The notes beneath the pieces are model-generated. The model was given only the letters and a program-made list of their open reading frames with translations. It made no database searches and was not told where the DNA came from. 64,000 nt of DNA. Origin: Dipodascopsis uninucleata var. uninucleata. Lineage: Eukaryota; Ascomycota; Lipomycetes; Lipomycetales; Lipomycetaceae. Numbering within the stretch: the first letter of the stretch is position 1; each line of letters opens with the position of its first letter. The stretch spans positions 890,501-954,500 of the forward strand of contig JAJLTO010000003.1 of assembly GCA_030568195.1 (NCBI GenBank), in the 5' to 3' direction. The translations under genes and the position numbers were made by a program. This document shows, one piece after another, positions 55,017 through 64,000 of the stretch.

Positions 55017-56617
55017 CTTCTCGTGTCGTGCTACACTCAACCCTGCCTTTGGGATAGGGTATTATGTGCAAGCTGTGCTGCGACTGTGCGAGGGTTTACA
55101 GGAGGAGACTATTGTGAATGTAAAAAACCAGATACAGGAATAGGCATTGCAGGCGTGAACCAAAGCGGATTCAGCGACAATTTATCTACGACTGCTTACG
55201 GTCCTGCGAGGCTGGGCATAGCATTGATTCATGAAGAGCAAGGACAGGTGGTGTAGAAGATATTACGCTCTGGGTGCCGTGCAAAGAGTGCAGCCCAGCC
55301 ACCAGAGAACCGACGTGTCGATGGAAGATTAGGCATGCTACCAAAAGTGCAATTCGCGCCAACAGCTACAGTGACTACGATTAGCGAAGCGACGTGCATT
55401 AGATTCTGCTTCTTCTCCAGGGTTGGATACTGGAGAGCAGTCTCTTTGTCTCGCCCTTGTTTAGAAGGCTGGAAAAAGTTCTGATGGACTTTAGTTGGCA
55501 TACAACAATATTTATATAGAGTACTAGATATGCATAGATATGCATGTAATATCTGCTGATGCCTGCAAGTGCTTAAATTGATTAGATTGTTCCAGGAGAC
55601 GGGTACGCCTTTGTGCTGCTTTAGGAATAGCATATATGGCAGATCTGTTGCACTATACCTAGTATGCTCATGAGCTTGCGTTTTAGGAAAGTTGGCAGCC
55701 ACACGCTCGATGCTTTCGGTTATTCCTTGTCGTGCAGACCCTGAGTATGCACTAAGAGATGTATATGACTAAACTACGCTCCTGTACCCCTTTATAGCCT
55801 TTAATGGAAATTGTTGCTTCGTCTCGTCTCATTCGGACTTGACTCAGGAACAGCTGTATCCTTGTGCTGTTCGAGCTGCGTCTGTGTAACGTAATATGCG
55901 GATGCCCGTAACTAGAACATGGGACGTTCACACGATGTTTTTCGGTATGGAGATACTCGTATCAGGCTGCATCTTACGAGCGTAGAGCTGAGACTAGTTT
56001 AGGACCTGAAGAGTGCAAATCAGTGGCAAGCAAAAAGGACTTTGTATCAGACACTAAGGATTTTAGATTTTTTTGGGAAGGGACCATTTTACGTTAGACT
56101 CCGTAGGTTTGAAAGAGCTATCTATTTCGGCATCTACCCACCTCAGTAGCTGCTGTGCATCTTCATTATAGGTCGTCTCTTAATCCCCTGCCTCTGCAAA
56201 CTACCGGAGATCAAAACTTTCGGTTTCCAACCATAACATTCCCCTTTTATCACACACACCGCATCTTCCACTACATTTACAGTAGCATCAACTTGCCCTT
56301 CACTCTATCCATCAGCTAGTCGTCACTGCTCCTTTGTTTTAAAAACCTATCCCTCATCAAGAAAGGCAGAACGTTTCCAGGCAACAACGTTCACGTGACA
56401 TATAATTAGATTACAGAATGCTTAGTCACAGCTGGAGGCGCACTGTGTACCCTTGGATTTCGTTAGTGGAAAATTTTGGATGGGATAAAATTTCATGAAT
56501 CAGTAGTAGTTTAATCCCTATTGTTAGCTGATGTCCACAGCATGGTAATGAGAGCGCCTTCCGCTTGATTCAGTGTTTCTGTGTCACGGACTGTCATATG
56601 ATATATGTAAATTGAAC
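55017..56617. other. 1.6 kb divergent spacer orphan / mitochondrial thiouridylase
   Basis: By eye the left half is GC-richer than average. A minus-strand frame at 55229-55702 is open but starts without ATG and resembles nothing. The right part (56230-56380) is pyrimidine-rich promoter-like sequence with a TCACGTGA at 56390-56397. Confidence 0.5.
56390..56397. promoter_or_regulatory. TCACGTGA palindrome in the thiouridylase promoter
   Basis: A perfect bHLH octamer about 220 bp upstream of the mitochondrial thiouridylase ATG, of the RTCACGTG type. Position and symmetry suit a real site; the factor is unknown. Confidence 0.4.
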
Positions 56618-58222
56618 ATGGCTCTCGGCGATACGATATTTCGGTTATCATTTTGTGAGGGTACAAGCGTGCTTTTGCGACAGACTTGCCGAGACAGAGT
56701 GGGAGTCTGTCTCCAACGGTGTCGGAATGGCATGGCTTTTGCAGCAGGTTTTAGCCAACTAAAGACGCAGAGTCGAGCATTTTCCGCGAAGAAGAAGTCA
56801 AAAATGGCAAATCGAAATATTCTTAAGACTGATATAGTGTACGTAGCCATGTCTGGCGGTGTGGATTCCTCAGTTGCTGCTATGTTAGCGCGAGAGCGAT
56901 CCGCAAACATCATTGGCATATACATGTCAAATTGGAGTATGCCCGTTACTGCACCTGAAGATATCGAAACTAGATATCCTTCGTGGGCACTGCGACGACC
57001 TGAAAAGTTAGAACAGTATTTGAAGGAGAAGGCAGAGCGTGATCGTAGTGCGCTCAAAGCTGCTGCTAACTGCTGTGAGACGGATTGGAACGATGTTCAA
57101 AAGGTTGCTGAGCAACTAAACATACCGGTCATACGGCTAAGCTTCGAAAAAGATTATTGGCTAGAAGTTTTTGAGCCCATGATCAGCGAGTATTCCAATG
57201 GACATACTCCAAATCCTGATGTAAACTGCAACCGTTATATCAAGTTTGGCAAGCTTTACGACACTGTCCGACAAATGGCACATGCAACAGATGTTCAACG
57301 GTGGTGGCTAATTACTGGACACTACGCTAAGATAGTGCTCGACGATGACAGCAGGCTAAGGATAGCTAGACCTGTAGATCGCTCAAAGGATCAGACATTT
57401 TATCTTAGTACCGTCCCATCAGAGAGACTAGAACACGTGCAGTTTCCTCTGGGAGATTACACCAAGGATCAAGTCAGAGAGATGGCCAAGTCGATGAACC
57501 TTGTGACTGCCCATAGGCCTGATTCTCATGGTCTCTGCTTCGTTTCTCCTACTACTGGGGCAGAGGCTGCTGCACAAGCTGTGCAAGATGGAGTTCCGAT
57601 CCCGAAACCCAATCGTTACTCTCAGTTCCGTGACTTTTTGAATGAATTTATAGAGCCACAGCCGGGGAATATCGTAACAACGGAGGGCGAAGTTGTTGGT
57701 CAGCATAATGGCCTCTGGCATGCCACTATTGGCCAAAGAAGTGGCATCACGCTTCCTCAAGGAAATCCTAAGTACAAAGGAGTATGGTATGTTGTTGATA
57801 AGGACCAAAGAAAGAATGAGTTAATTATTGATCGAGGCAAAGACTCGGATTTCGCTTATTCAACTCACATAATCTGCGGTTTTTTGCATTGGCATGGACA
57901 GAAAGTGTCGCCTGAAGTGCTAAAGCAATTTATTGAAAAGGGGACTTTGAAACTACAGTATAGGTCATTGCAAGAGCCAATTAATGTCACAGGAGTAGAG
58001 GTCCTAACTAATTTAATGAGCGATAATAAAACATTTTACAAGTTCGAGCTCGAGAAGCCTTCTTATGGCGTTGCTCTAGGTCAATTTTGTGTCATTTACA
58101 ACAATGATCTTATTCTATGTGCAGGCCCTATCAGAGACAGGGTGACTTTATACAACGTTTCGCGAAACCAAGAGTTGAATGACGCTGTATCAACTTCTCA
58201 AACAGATACAGTATCACCATAA
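56618..58222 (+). CDS. SLM3: Mitochondrial tRNA-specific 2-thiouridylase (MnmA/Mtu1 family)
   Basis: A single-exon 534-aa protein. I start at ATG 56618 (AACATGG context); the frame is open further upstream but without a better ATG. The first about 60 residues are Arg/Ser-rich, ending QSRAFSAKKKSKM, a likely mitochondrial presequence. The PP-loop ATPase motif is AMSGGVDSSVAAML. The catalytic Cys pair is in NPDVNCNRYIKFGKL and SHGLCFV. The MnmA-like family region continues with GEVVGQHNGLWHATIGQR and the C-terminal LCAGPIRD. A Cys-rich insertion (NCCETDWNDVQ) is normal for this family. It adds the 2-thio group to the wobble uridine of mitochondrial tRNA-Lys, -Glu and -Gln. Convergent with OSH3. 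Confidence 0.95.
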   Translation: MALGDTIFRLSFCEGTSVLLRQTCRDRVGVCLQRCRNGMAFAAGFSQLKTQSRAFSAKKKSKMANRNILKTDIVYVAMSGGVDSSVAAMLARERSANIIGIYMSNWSMPVTAPEDIETRYPSWALRRPEKLEQYLKEKAERDRSALKAAANCCETDWNDVQKVAEQLNIPVIRLSFEKDYWLEVFEPMISEYSNGHTPNPDVNCNRYIKFGKLYDTVRQMAHATDVQRWWLITGHYAKIVLDDDSRLRIARPVDRSKDQTFYLSTVPSERLEHVQFPLGDYTKDQVREMAKSMNLVTAHRPDSHGLCFVSPTTGAEAAAQAVQDGVPIPKPNRYSQFRDFLNEFIEPQPGNIVTTEGEVVGQHNGLWHATIGQRSGITLPQGNPKYKGVWYVVDKDQRKNELIIDRGKDSDFAYSTHIICGFLHWHGQKVSPEVLKQFIEKGTLKLQYRSLQEPINVTGVEVLTNLMSDNKTFYKFELEKPSYGVALGQFCVIYNNDLILCAGPIRDRVTLYNVSRNQELNDAVSTSQTDTVSP

Positions 58223-58680
58223 GTACCAAAATCATGGCAGATATCATAGTAGGAAATAAAGAGCAACGTGTTATCGGGATTATAGAATCAAGACAATATA
58301 TGGGGATCTGATGATGCATGAATACACTTGAATCATTTTAGGAGCAACTAAGTTTTCAACGTTGAATTCATACAGCATATTATAAAATTGTATATATAGC
58401 CTTCTCCAATATATTTATTCTATTACAACAAAATCGTTACAAAACTATTATTGAGATTATGAAAAAAATGAGTAAGTAGACTTAGCTGAGAGTGACCTAG
58501 AAGAAAGATACTAAAATATACTCGCTAAATTAATGTCTCTTGTTGACTTCCTAGCTTCCATATATAACGATATCAACCATCTATATAATACAACCTAAGT
58601 TTGTAGATAAATAACACTAACTATACAGTAAGGAGATTGCATCAAGAAATTTAATTATATGGTCGCAACCTTTATCAGCT
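58223..58680. other. Convergent spacer thiouridylase / OSH3
   Basis: About 460 bp, AT-rich, between two 3' ends. No gene recognised. Confidence 0.5.
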
Positions 58681-61600
58681 TTACCACAATGTCGGACAAA
58701 CATCCCAGTTACTTTCTTTTCGCTTCAACCAGTATCCTTGCTCTCCTTGCTTTGGAATCCAAACACCATCTTCAATCTTAGTGAACCAAACACTACTGGT
58801 ACCTTCAGCTGCGATTTGACCCAAGCGACGCTTCTCACGCTGCAATTCCTCTAATCTCTTCTTAAGTGCCTCGGCTTCCTCGATCTGGACTTCCTCCAGA
58901 CATCTTTGATCTGGTCTAAGACGGCTATCAGTAGGAGCGATGTGACCTTTTTCTATTGGAGTAATTTCGTTCAAAGTAGCGCAGAACTCCGTCATACCAT
59001 AATGCAGTTTTGGGTCTGGTAATAGTCGTCCAACTGACCAGACAGTATGACCACTAGCGGTGATAAGATCAGACGTCCATTTCCCGCTCAGACATTTACT
59101 CTCCAGTAGTTGATTATCGGGAGAAAATATCTTAACCTGAACATCTTCTGATCGCTGACCTGAAAACATGGACTTTGCCTTAAATTCAATTACTGCTTTG
59201 TGACCAGACGAAGCAAGAACACTCATCTGACCTGAAGGTTCAATATATTTCTCACCTCCGATGACATTTCGTAAGAAAGTCGTAGGCATACTGTATGAAT
59301 AAGTTATGGCTCTTCCGTCATTCTCTTCGTCACTTTGTTCAGATGATACAATTGTAATCACAATCTTGCCTTCATTGATGATTTCAGCGGATTTTCCCCA
59401 AAATTTTTGCGAAGTCTGAGGACAGTAACTGTATGTCCACCGCTCTGCTTCAGCATAAGTCGCCATTATTGGTGGCCTGTGAGATATCTTTTCAGCGAGA
59501 TAACGGAATTGCAAGTCCTCTCGCACCAGTTCATATGTTTCGTTCAGCATTGGATTGAACGGTTTTCGCAATGCGCGATCTTTTGATCTGTTATTAGAGA
59601 GAGTAGATACAGCAAAAGCTGTAATATACATCATTTGCTCTCCACTATAAACATCTGCATGTGCAGCCGAATGAAGTAGATCCGCATATTCAAAGCATTC
59701 TGAACATCTTTGCAATAGTGAGAGTGGCTCATTTGCAGTGACAGGCATAGCGATAGTAGACAAATCTTTTCCAACATTTTTTCGTACAAACTGAATTAAG
59801 CTAGGCGGCATAACGGAATTCGGAGGTAAACTGGCCCTTCGTCGAATTTTTGATAAAATCGGTAAAGGATATAAATCACGCACACCACTTGCCCTCGGTG
59901 TGATTGAACTGAGAATGTTGGTTTTCTCGTCTTCGTACTCATCAAAAGTGGAGCTAGACATCGACGATCGACCACTGCTCAAGTTAGAATCTGCGTTCGC
60001 ATCTTCTTCGTCAGAAACGACTACAATATCTTCAACAGCATCATCATCTTGAAGAACTAAAATGGCATCCTCCTCAGCGTCAAAAAACTCGTTATCTGAG
60101 TTCACCGAATTGCCATCCATTGACAGTCTTGCAAGACGCGTATTTGCTCTCTGTAATGTCCTAGCTCCTGAGGAATCTAAAAGTCGTCTGTATTGAGATG
60201 AGATATCTTCTAAAAGCTTATGTAGCTCCTCTGCTAGTTCAGGCTGGTAAGTACCGCTGACAGCCCTAGGAGTTGGCGGTGAAAAGGTAGCGGGCGAATT
60301 AAAGTCACTTCTACTCTTTTTCCGCCAAAATGGTTGACGTCGTGAACTTACAGTTGAGCTATTTGATGATGGGACTTGAGGAGTCACCGATGTGCTTGTT
60401 GAAGTACTAGTAACGATCGACGACGGAGCGCCAGAAAATGATGCGTTCATTTGCGTATCGCCATCAAGTGAAAGATAGCTATCATTAAGACTAGATGGAT
60501 CAATCAATTTCGTAGACAACTTCACAGCATCGTTTAATCTCGCACCGATCTCTTCCAGTTGGTTCCAATTGGTAGAAAAAGGCGACGCCAGCTGAGATAC
60601 TGGTACAGTTATAGATTTCGTATTGACTGGATTGGACGAGAACTGTGGTAGCGATTCAGTCATAACATCTGTTCCAACTCGTGAAAATGCTCTTTCTAGC
60701 GCCAGTCTCCAATTTTCAAACTCTAGATCCGAGACAGCACGCAGGTTCCAAATTTCAGCACCAGAATCAATAAATATTTCACGGGTCTGTGGCTTTACAG
60801 AAACTGCAGCAATAGCAAGAGGAATAGATCCACGTAGCAGTGATGAGGATACATCATGATAGTAAGACAGCATTCCTGAATTACAATCAAGAGAAAAATA
60901 TCTTCTTGCATAACCTTGTAGTTTTTTTCTTCGCTTCTTCAACAGTACACCTGTGTGATAACGATCATCCACATCGCCTGGAAGCGGAGGTGTATGACTA
61001 CGTGCTGCGACAGCAACACTGTTCTTGCGCCTCCTAGTTGTTGGCACTGCCTTTGTACTTGTGTGCACTAGATCTTGTTCAAGTTGTTCTGTCAAGGATA
61101 CTGAATGAGCTGCAAATTGCACTGTCTTCGATAGAGTCTTAGAAAATGTATTATCGAATACAAATGCGAAGATTCCACCCGAACCGGAAGCCACTGAATA
61201 AGATCCCTTGAGAATAGAATTTGCGTGACATTTGCCATGCCAATATACTGGCTGCAATCCCGATGCCTTCAGCTTTTCATCTAAAGACAGTGCATTCGCA
61301 TTAACAGTTGTAACTAACGATGTCACTGATGCCTGGCGAGGTCTACCTTGGTTCTGACCATGTGAATTGTCAGATCCATCGTTTGGTCTTCGAAATATTC
61401 CGAAATTTCTACAACAGCGCGGAAATGCCCCGACAGGGGCAAATCACTCAGTTAGCAAACTTACTCAATCTAAAAATTGCAGTACGTCGTAGACTAATTT
61501 CCTTCATCCTTTGAAGTATGTGACAGTCTAAGAGTCGTCCTAGCACCACTATTACAATTCACTCCTCCTTGTGTTCTCTACCTGCGTATCCGCTAGCGAA

Positions 61601-61774
61601 GACCATGCCTCTATTATGCACCACCACCACCACCGCGATCCATATGACTCTTCATCTTCTCGCTACTTACATTGATTTCTTGTTCGGCTTTAGTTGCCAT
61701 TTGATCGAGCAGTTGTCTGGAACTGCTGTCCATTTGATAACGAAAGCCTTTGAGTGTATTTCCACAGTTTCCAT
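58681..61774 (-). CDS. OSH3: Oxysterol-binding-protein homologue Osh3 (GOLD-PH-FFAT-ORD)
   Basis: Two exons, 61774-61671 and 61408-58681, 943 aa. Exon 1 encodes METVEIHSKAFVIKW and ends PNKKS, the start of the Osh3 GOLD domain. A 262-nt intron (donor GTAAGT, branch GCTAACT, acceptor TTGTAG) splits an Ile codon and continues NFGIFRRP. GOLD runs to about 137 (FAFVFDNTFSKTLSKTVQF). PH is about 184-279 (TGVLLKKRRKKLQGYARRYF). A FFAT motif NEFFDAEEDA lies near 473. The lipid-transfer domain runs about 547-943, with VGKDLSTIAMPVTANEPLS, AEKISHRPP in place of EQVSHHPP, and FWGKSAEI. KISHRPP is close to the KVSHRPP of yeast Osh3. Osh3 works at ER-plasma-membrane contacts through VAP proteins and regulates PI4P. 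The intron contains a CCA triplet run (61619-61634). Confidence 0.95.
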
Positions 61775-62730
61775 TGTACGTTTCCTTATGAAGTGGCCAG
61801 CTCGTCCAAGCCTCAACCAAGTTCCTCGCTGTGATCTTAAAACCGCTCCGGCCTGTGCAATACCGTTCCGACAAGGATCTCCGAGCAGCCAGCTCTCACG
61901 GAGACTCTTTACCAAGATTTGAACGCTTAGTCGTTCAATGATATAGAATTTCGCTGATTATAACAAACTTATAGGAAGTGCTGGGTGCGTTTTAGATGAT
62001 TTTTCATTTTTAAATTTACAGTCGTGTAAGATACTTTTTGCACTGCTTAGCAGCCTCTTCACCCTAATTTCTGTATTATTGCCGCATTCGACAAATAGTA
62101 CAGGCTACAGAACTCGCCTAGTAAAAGTTAACCGCATTCTAGCTTTACAGCTTATAATGGTAGGCTTAATAATTGGCATAGTATTACTAGTGCAACAAAC
62201 GGAGAAAAATCTTTCAAATATTAGTAAATAATTAACTGATAATGCGAAAATGGGATGCTACAAAGCGGCTCAAAGAACGAGGCACTGAAACGGTTTGAAA
62301 GGAACAGGTGCAAATTTTTGAGTGAAGCACTTGTGTTCAGAAAACCTATATTTGGAACAGGCATTGTTTGCATAATACATAGAGCAAAGAGTATGCATTA
62401 CTGTATCCAAAGAGAAGAAGATATAAAGACAACAATATTTACATATGTGCTTCATAATTTTTAAAAGCGAAATATTTTCAAAAGTGTAGTTTCTATTAGC
62501 ATGTATATATATGTACAGGTAACATACAAAAGCATGTAGTGATTATATGGTCGTCGTTGTATTTCGGAACCGTTTAAATTAGCTAGGGTTTCTGGTTCTG
62601 CTGACACCACGTTCCCGCCTATCTGGGTTCCAACTTACGTCTTGTTAGAAATTTAAGTTGTCTGAGGTGTATACACAGTATTCCATTAGGCCAATATCGG
62701 TCTAAAAAATCTGCGATTATTGTCGCAGTA
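61775..62730. other. Spacer: OSH3 promoter / helicase 3' flank
   Basis: About 950 bp. The OSH3 frame is open upstream to an in-frame ATG at 61915, but ATG 61774 matches the family start and has a good context. No other gene seen. Confidence 0.5.
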
Positions 62731-64000
62731 TCAGTCCGAAACTCTAAAGACTCTTTCAAGAAGCTGCTGCTCAATACCTACACGCTGCCGAAGATTGGAT
62801 TGGATTGTCCTTGACAGTGGCAGGCGTAGGTCAGCGGTATCTTTATTTAGGCCCAATAGATATCCGAGACTGCTAATTTCAGACAGAACTGAAGCAGCAA
62901 ATGCTCTGGTACCCCATTTGCGGGCAAGAGCTGCTCGATAATATGATATGACAGAACTGATAACTTCTTCCTGTGGAAGTGGGCGTTGAGCACGATGCTT
63001 GTCTTTAGCGGAACTTCGCCTATCGGCACTTGATTCAGGTCTACCAGCAGACGAATCTGATCTACCACGCATAGTATAACGAGAAGCCTCAGCCCTGTCA
63101 CGCTCAATCATACGGGAAGTAATATCAAAAATCGTGTCAGTAACTTCTTTAATTGGTTCATATCGAACTTCTCGGCTGAAAGAAATGTTTTCTTTCTGTA
63201 ATTTTTTTACAAAAAAGGCTTCGAAGTCCGATAAGATCATTGTACTGACACCTGATCGTCCAGCGCGTCCAGTTCGGCCAATACGGTGAATGTATTGGTC
63301 CACACCATTGGGCATTCCAAGCTGATAGACATGCGTAATGTCTTTGATATCGATACCACGAGCAAGGACATCTGATCCAACCATTATGCTGCGTTTGGAT
63401 TTTCGAAACTTCTTCATTGTGATTGTACGCTTTTCCTGTGACATCCTCGAGGACATTTCGTAAACTTCGCATCCATGCCCATGTAAAAGTTCGCGCAAAA
63501 TATCACTCACAATTTGGACCTCTAGTCGTGTTCTTGCGAACACTATTGCCTTAAAATCAGCCGAATCTGGTCCAGTTCCTGCAGACGCCTGTTTAGCAAG
63601 CATAGAATACAGTGCTTCTAATTGTTTGTCTAATCCATTGGCCCATACTACAATCTGTGGGACAGAAAGATGAGTAGGCACATCGTCTTTACTGGTAGTC
63701 TTCACAAACTTATAGTCATTTCCCAGCTCTGACTTCGCGACACGCTCAACTTTGGGATCAATCGTAGCAGAGAACATGAGGACTTGATTTATCTTTGCAT
63801 TTATGTTATCTAGATTTCTTGATATGCTTTCAATATCGCGAGAAAACCCTGCATCTATCAGAGTGTCTGCTTCATCATATACTTTGATAGTAACCTTGTT
63901 AAAGTATTGTCTGATTTTGTCATCAGACAAATAGTCCAAAAGCCTTCCGGGTGTAGCTACTATTATATCGCAGCCATTTCCACGGAAGGTGTTGCGTATT
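62731..64000 (-). CDS. DEAD-box RNA helicase, Mss116-like (3' part, runs off the window)
   Basis: The frame is open from the right edge to the stop at 62731 (423 codons in the window). It enters in the N-terminal RecA domain with DIIVATPGRLLDYL (motif Ib), then VYDEADTL (motif II) and MFSATIDPKV (motif III). The second RecA domain has KAIVFARTRLEVQ (motif IV), VGSDVLARGIDIKDI (motif V) and YIHRIGRTGRAGRSG (motif VI). A C-terminal extension of about 130 aa contains REVRYEPIKEVTDTI, similar to the helical extension of Mss116/CYT-19. That family resolves structured RNAs and helps group I/II intron splicing and translation in mitochondria. The Q motif, Walker A and any presequence lie outside the window. 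Confidence 0.9.
   Translation of the reverse strand, partial: IRNTFRGNGCDIIVATPGRLLDYLSDDKIRQYFNKVTIKVYDEADTLIDAGFSRDIESISRNLDNINAKINQVLMFSATIDPKVERVAKSELGNDYKFVKTTSKDDVPTHLSVPQIVVWANGLDKQLEALYSMLAKQASAGTGPDSADFKAIVFARTRLEVQIVSDILRELLHGHGCEVYEMSSRMSQEKRTITMKKFRKSKRSIMVGSDVLARGIDIKDITHVYQLGMPNGVDQYIHRIGRTGRAGRSGVSTMILSDFEAFFVKKLQKENISFSREVRYEPIKEVTDTIFDITSRMIERDRAEASRYTMRGRSDSSAGRPESSADRRSSAKDKHRAQRPLPQEEVISSVISYYRAALARKWGTRAFAASVLSEISSLGYLLGLNKDTADLRLPLSRTIQSNLRQRVGIEQQLLERVFRVSD

Noticed and set aside
55229-55702. 157-codon minus-strand frame in the 55-56.6 kb spacer
   Set aside because: It begins without an ATG, has no recognisable domain and lies next to the start of the orphan gene; the open length can arise in GC-richer sequence.

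Overview
This window is nuclear DNA of an ascomycete yeast or yeast-like fungus, AT-rich by eye. It is gene-dense, with about 29 protein genes on both strands. The introns are short (50-152 nt), apart from one of 262 and one of 678 nt. They carry GTAAGT/GTATGT-type donors, CTAAC-type branch sites and TAG/CAG acceptors. CTG codons fall at conserved leucines (KELGQGAYG in the MAP kinase, LLDAFDG in PIS1), so the CUG-Ser yeasts are excluded. Three features point to an early-diverging lineage such as a Lipomyces- or Trigonopsis-type yeast, or a Taphrinomycotina relative: both ATP-citrate lyase subunits, a PNUTS-type protein and a filamentous-fungus-like Slt2 kinase. The species cannot be named from this sequence.

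Layout. 1-10 kb: 5' end of a Dfg5/Dcw1 cell-wall mannosidase, a DDHD phospholipase, then the two ATP-citrate lyase genes facing away from each other across a 2.4 kb spacer. 10-15.4 kb: a vacuolar amino-acid transporter behind a cluster of GATA sites, an amidase and an FMN reductase. 15.4-17.4 kb: a gene-free, locally GC-richer stretch with a perfect hairpin and a probable solo LTR. 17.4-25 kb: a KduD-like dehydrogenase, GPI18, an intron-bearing tRNA-Trp, ABZ2, PIS1 and a Pex22-like peroxin. 25-31 kb: a PNUTS-like PP1 regulator and TAF4. 31-43 kb: gamma-glutamyltransferase, the Slt2-type MAP kinase, ALG13, an orphan and PUS7. 43-52.5 kb: an orphan with DPW/NPF motifs, GTP cyclohydrolase I, a Dal5/Fen2-type transporter and AIP1. 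52.5-64 kb: an orphan with a basic C-terminal block, mitochondrial tRNA 2-thiouridylase, OSH3 and the 3' part of an Mss116-like helicase that runs off the right edge.

The genes are ordinary housekeeping neighbours, not one pathway cluster. Shared themes are acetyl-CoA/lipid supply (ACL1/ACL2, PIS1, OSH3, DDHD lipase), cell wall and GPI/glycan synthesis (DFG5-like, GPI18, ALG13, SLT2), folate (FOL2, ABZ2) and mitochondrial RNA (2-thiouridylase, helicase). I reconstructed the exons of eleven genes by matching splice sites to reading frame and family sequence. Several of these change the start: the amidase, SLT2, GGT, OSH3, AIP1 and the transporter at 48 kb.

I found no convincing new multi-gene system. 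The best leads are a tandem duplication inside PUS7, the 678-nt first intron of SLT2, a twin-CACGTG palindrome between PEX22 and the PNUTS gene, the 15.4-17.4 kb island, and three orphan proteins.
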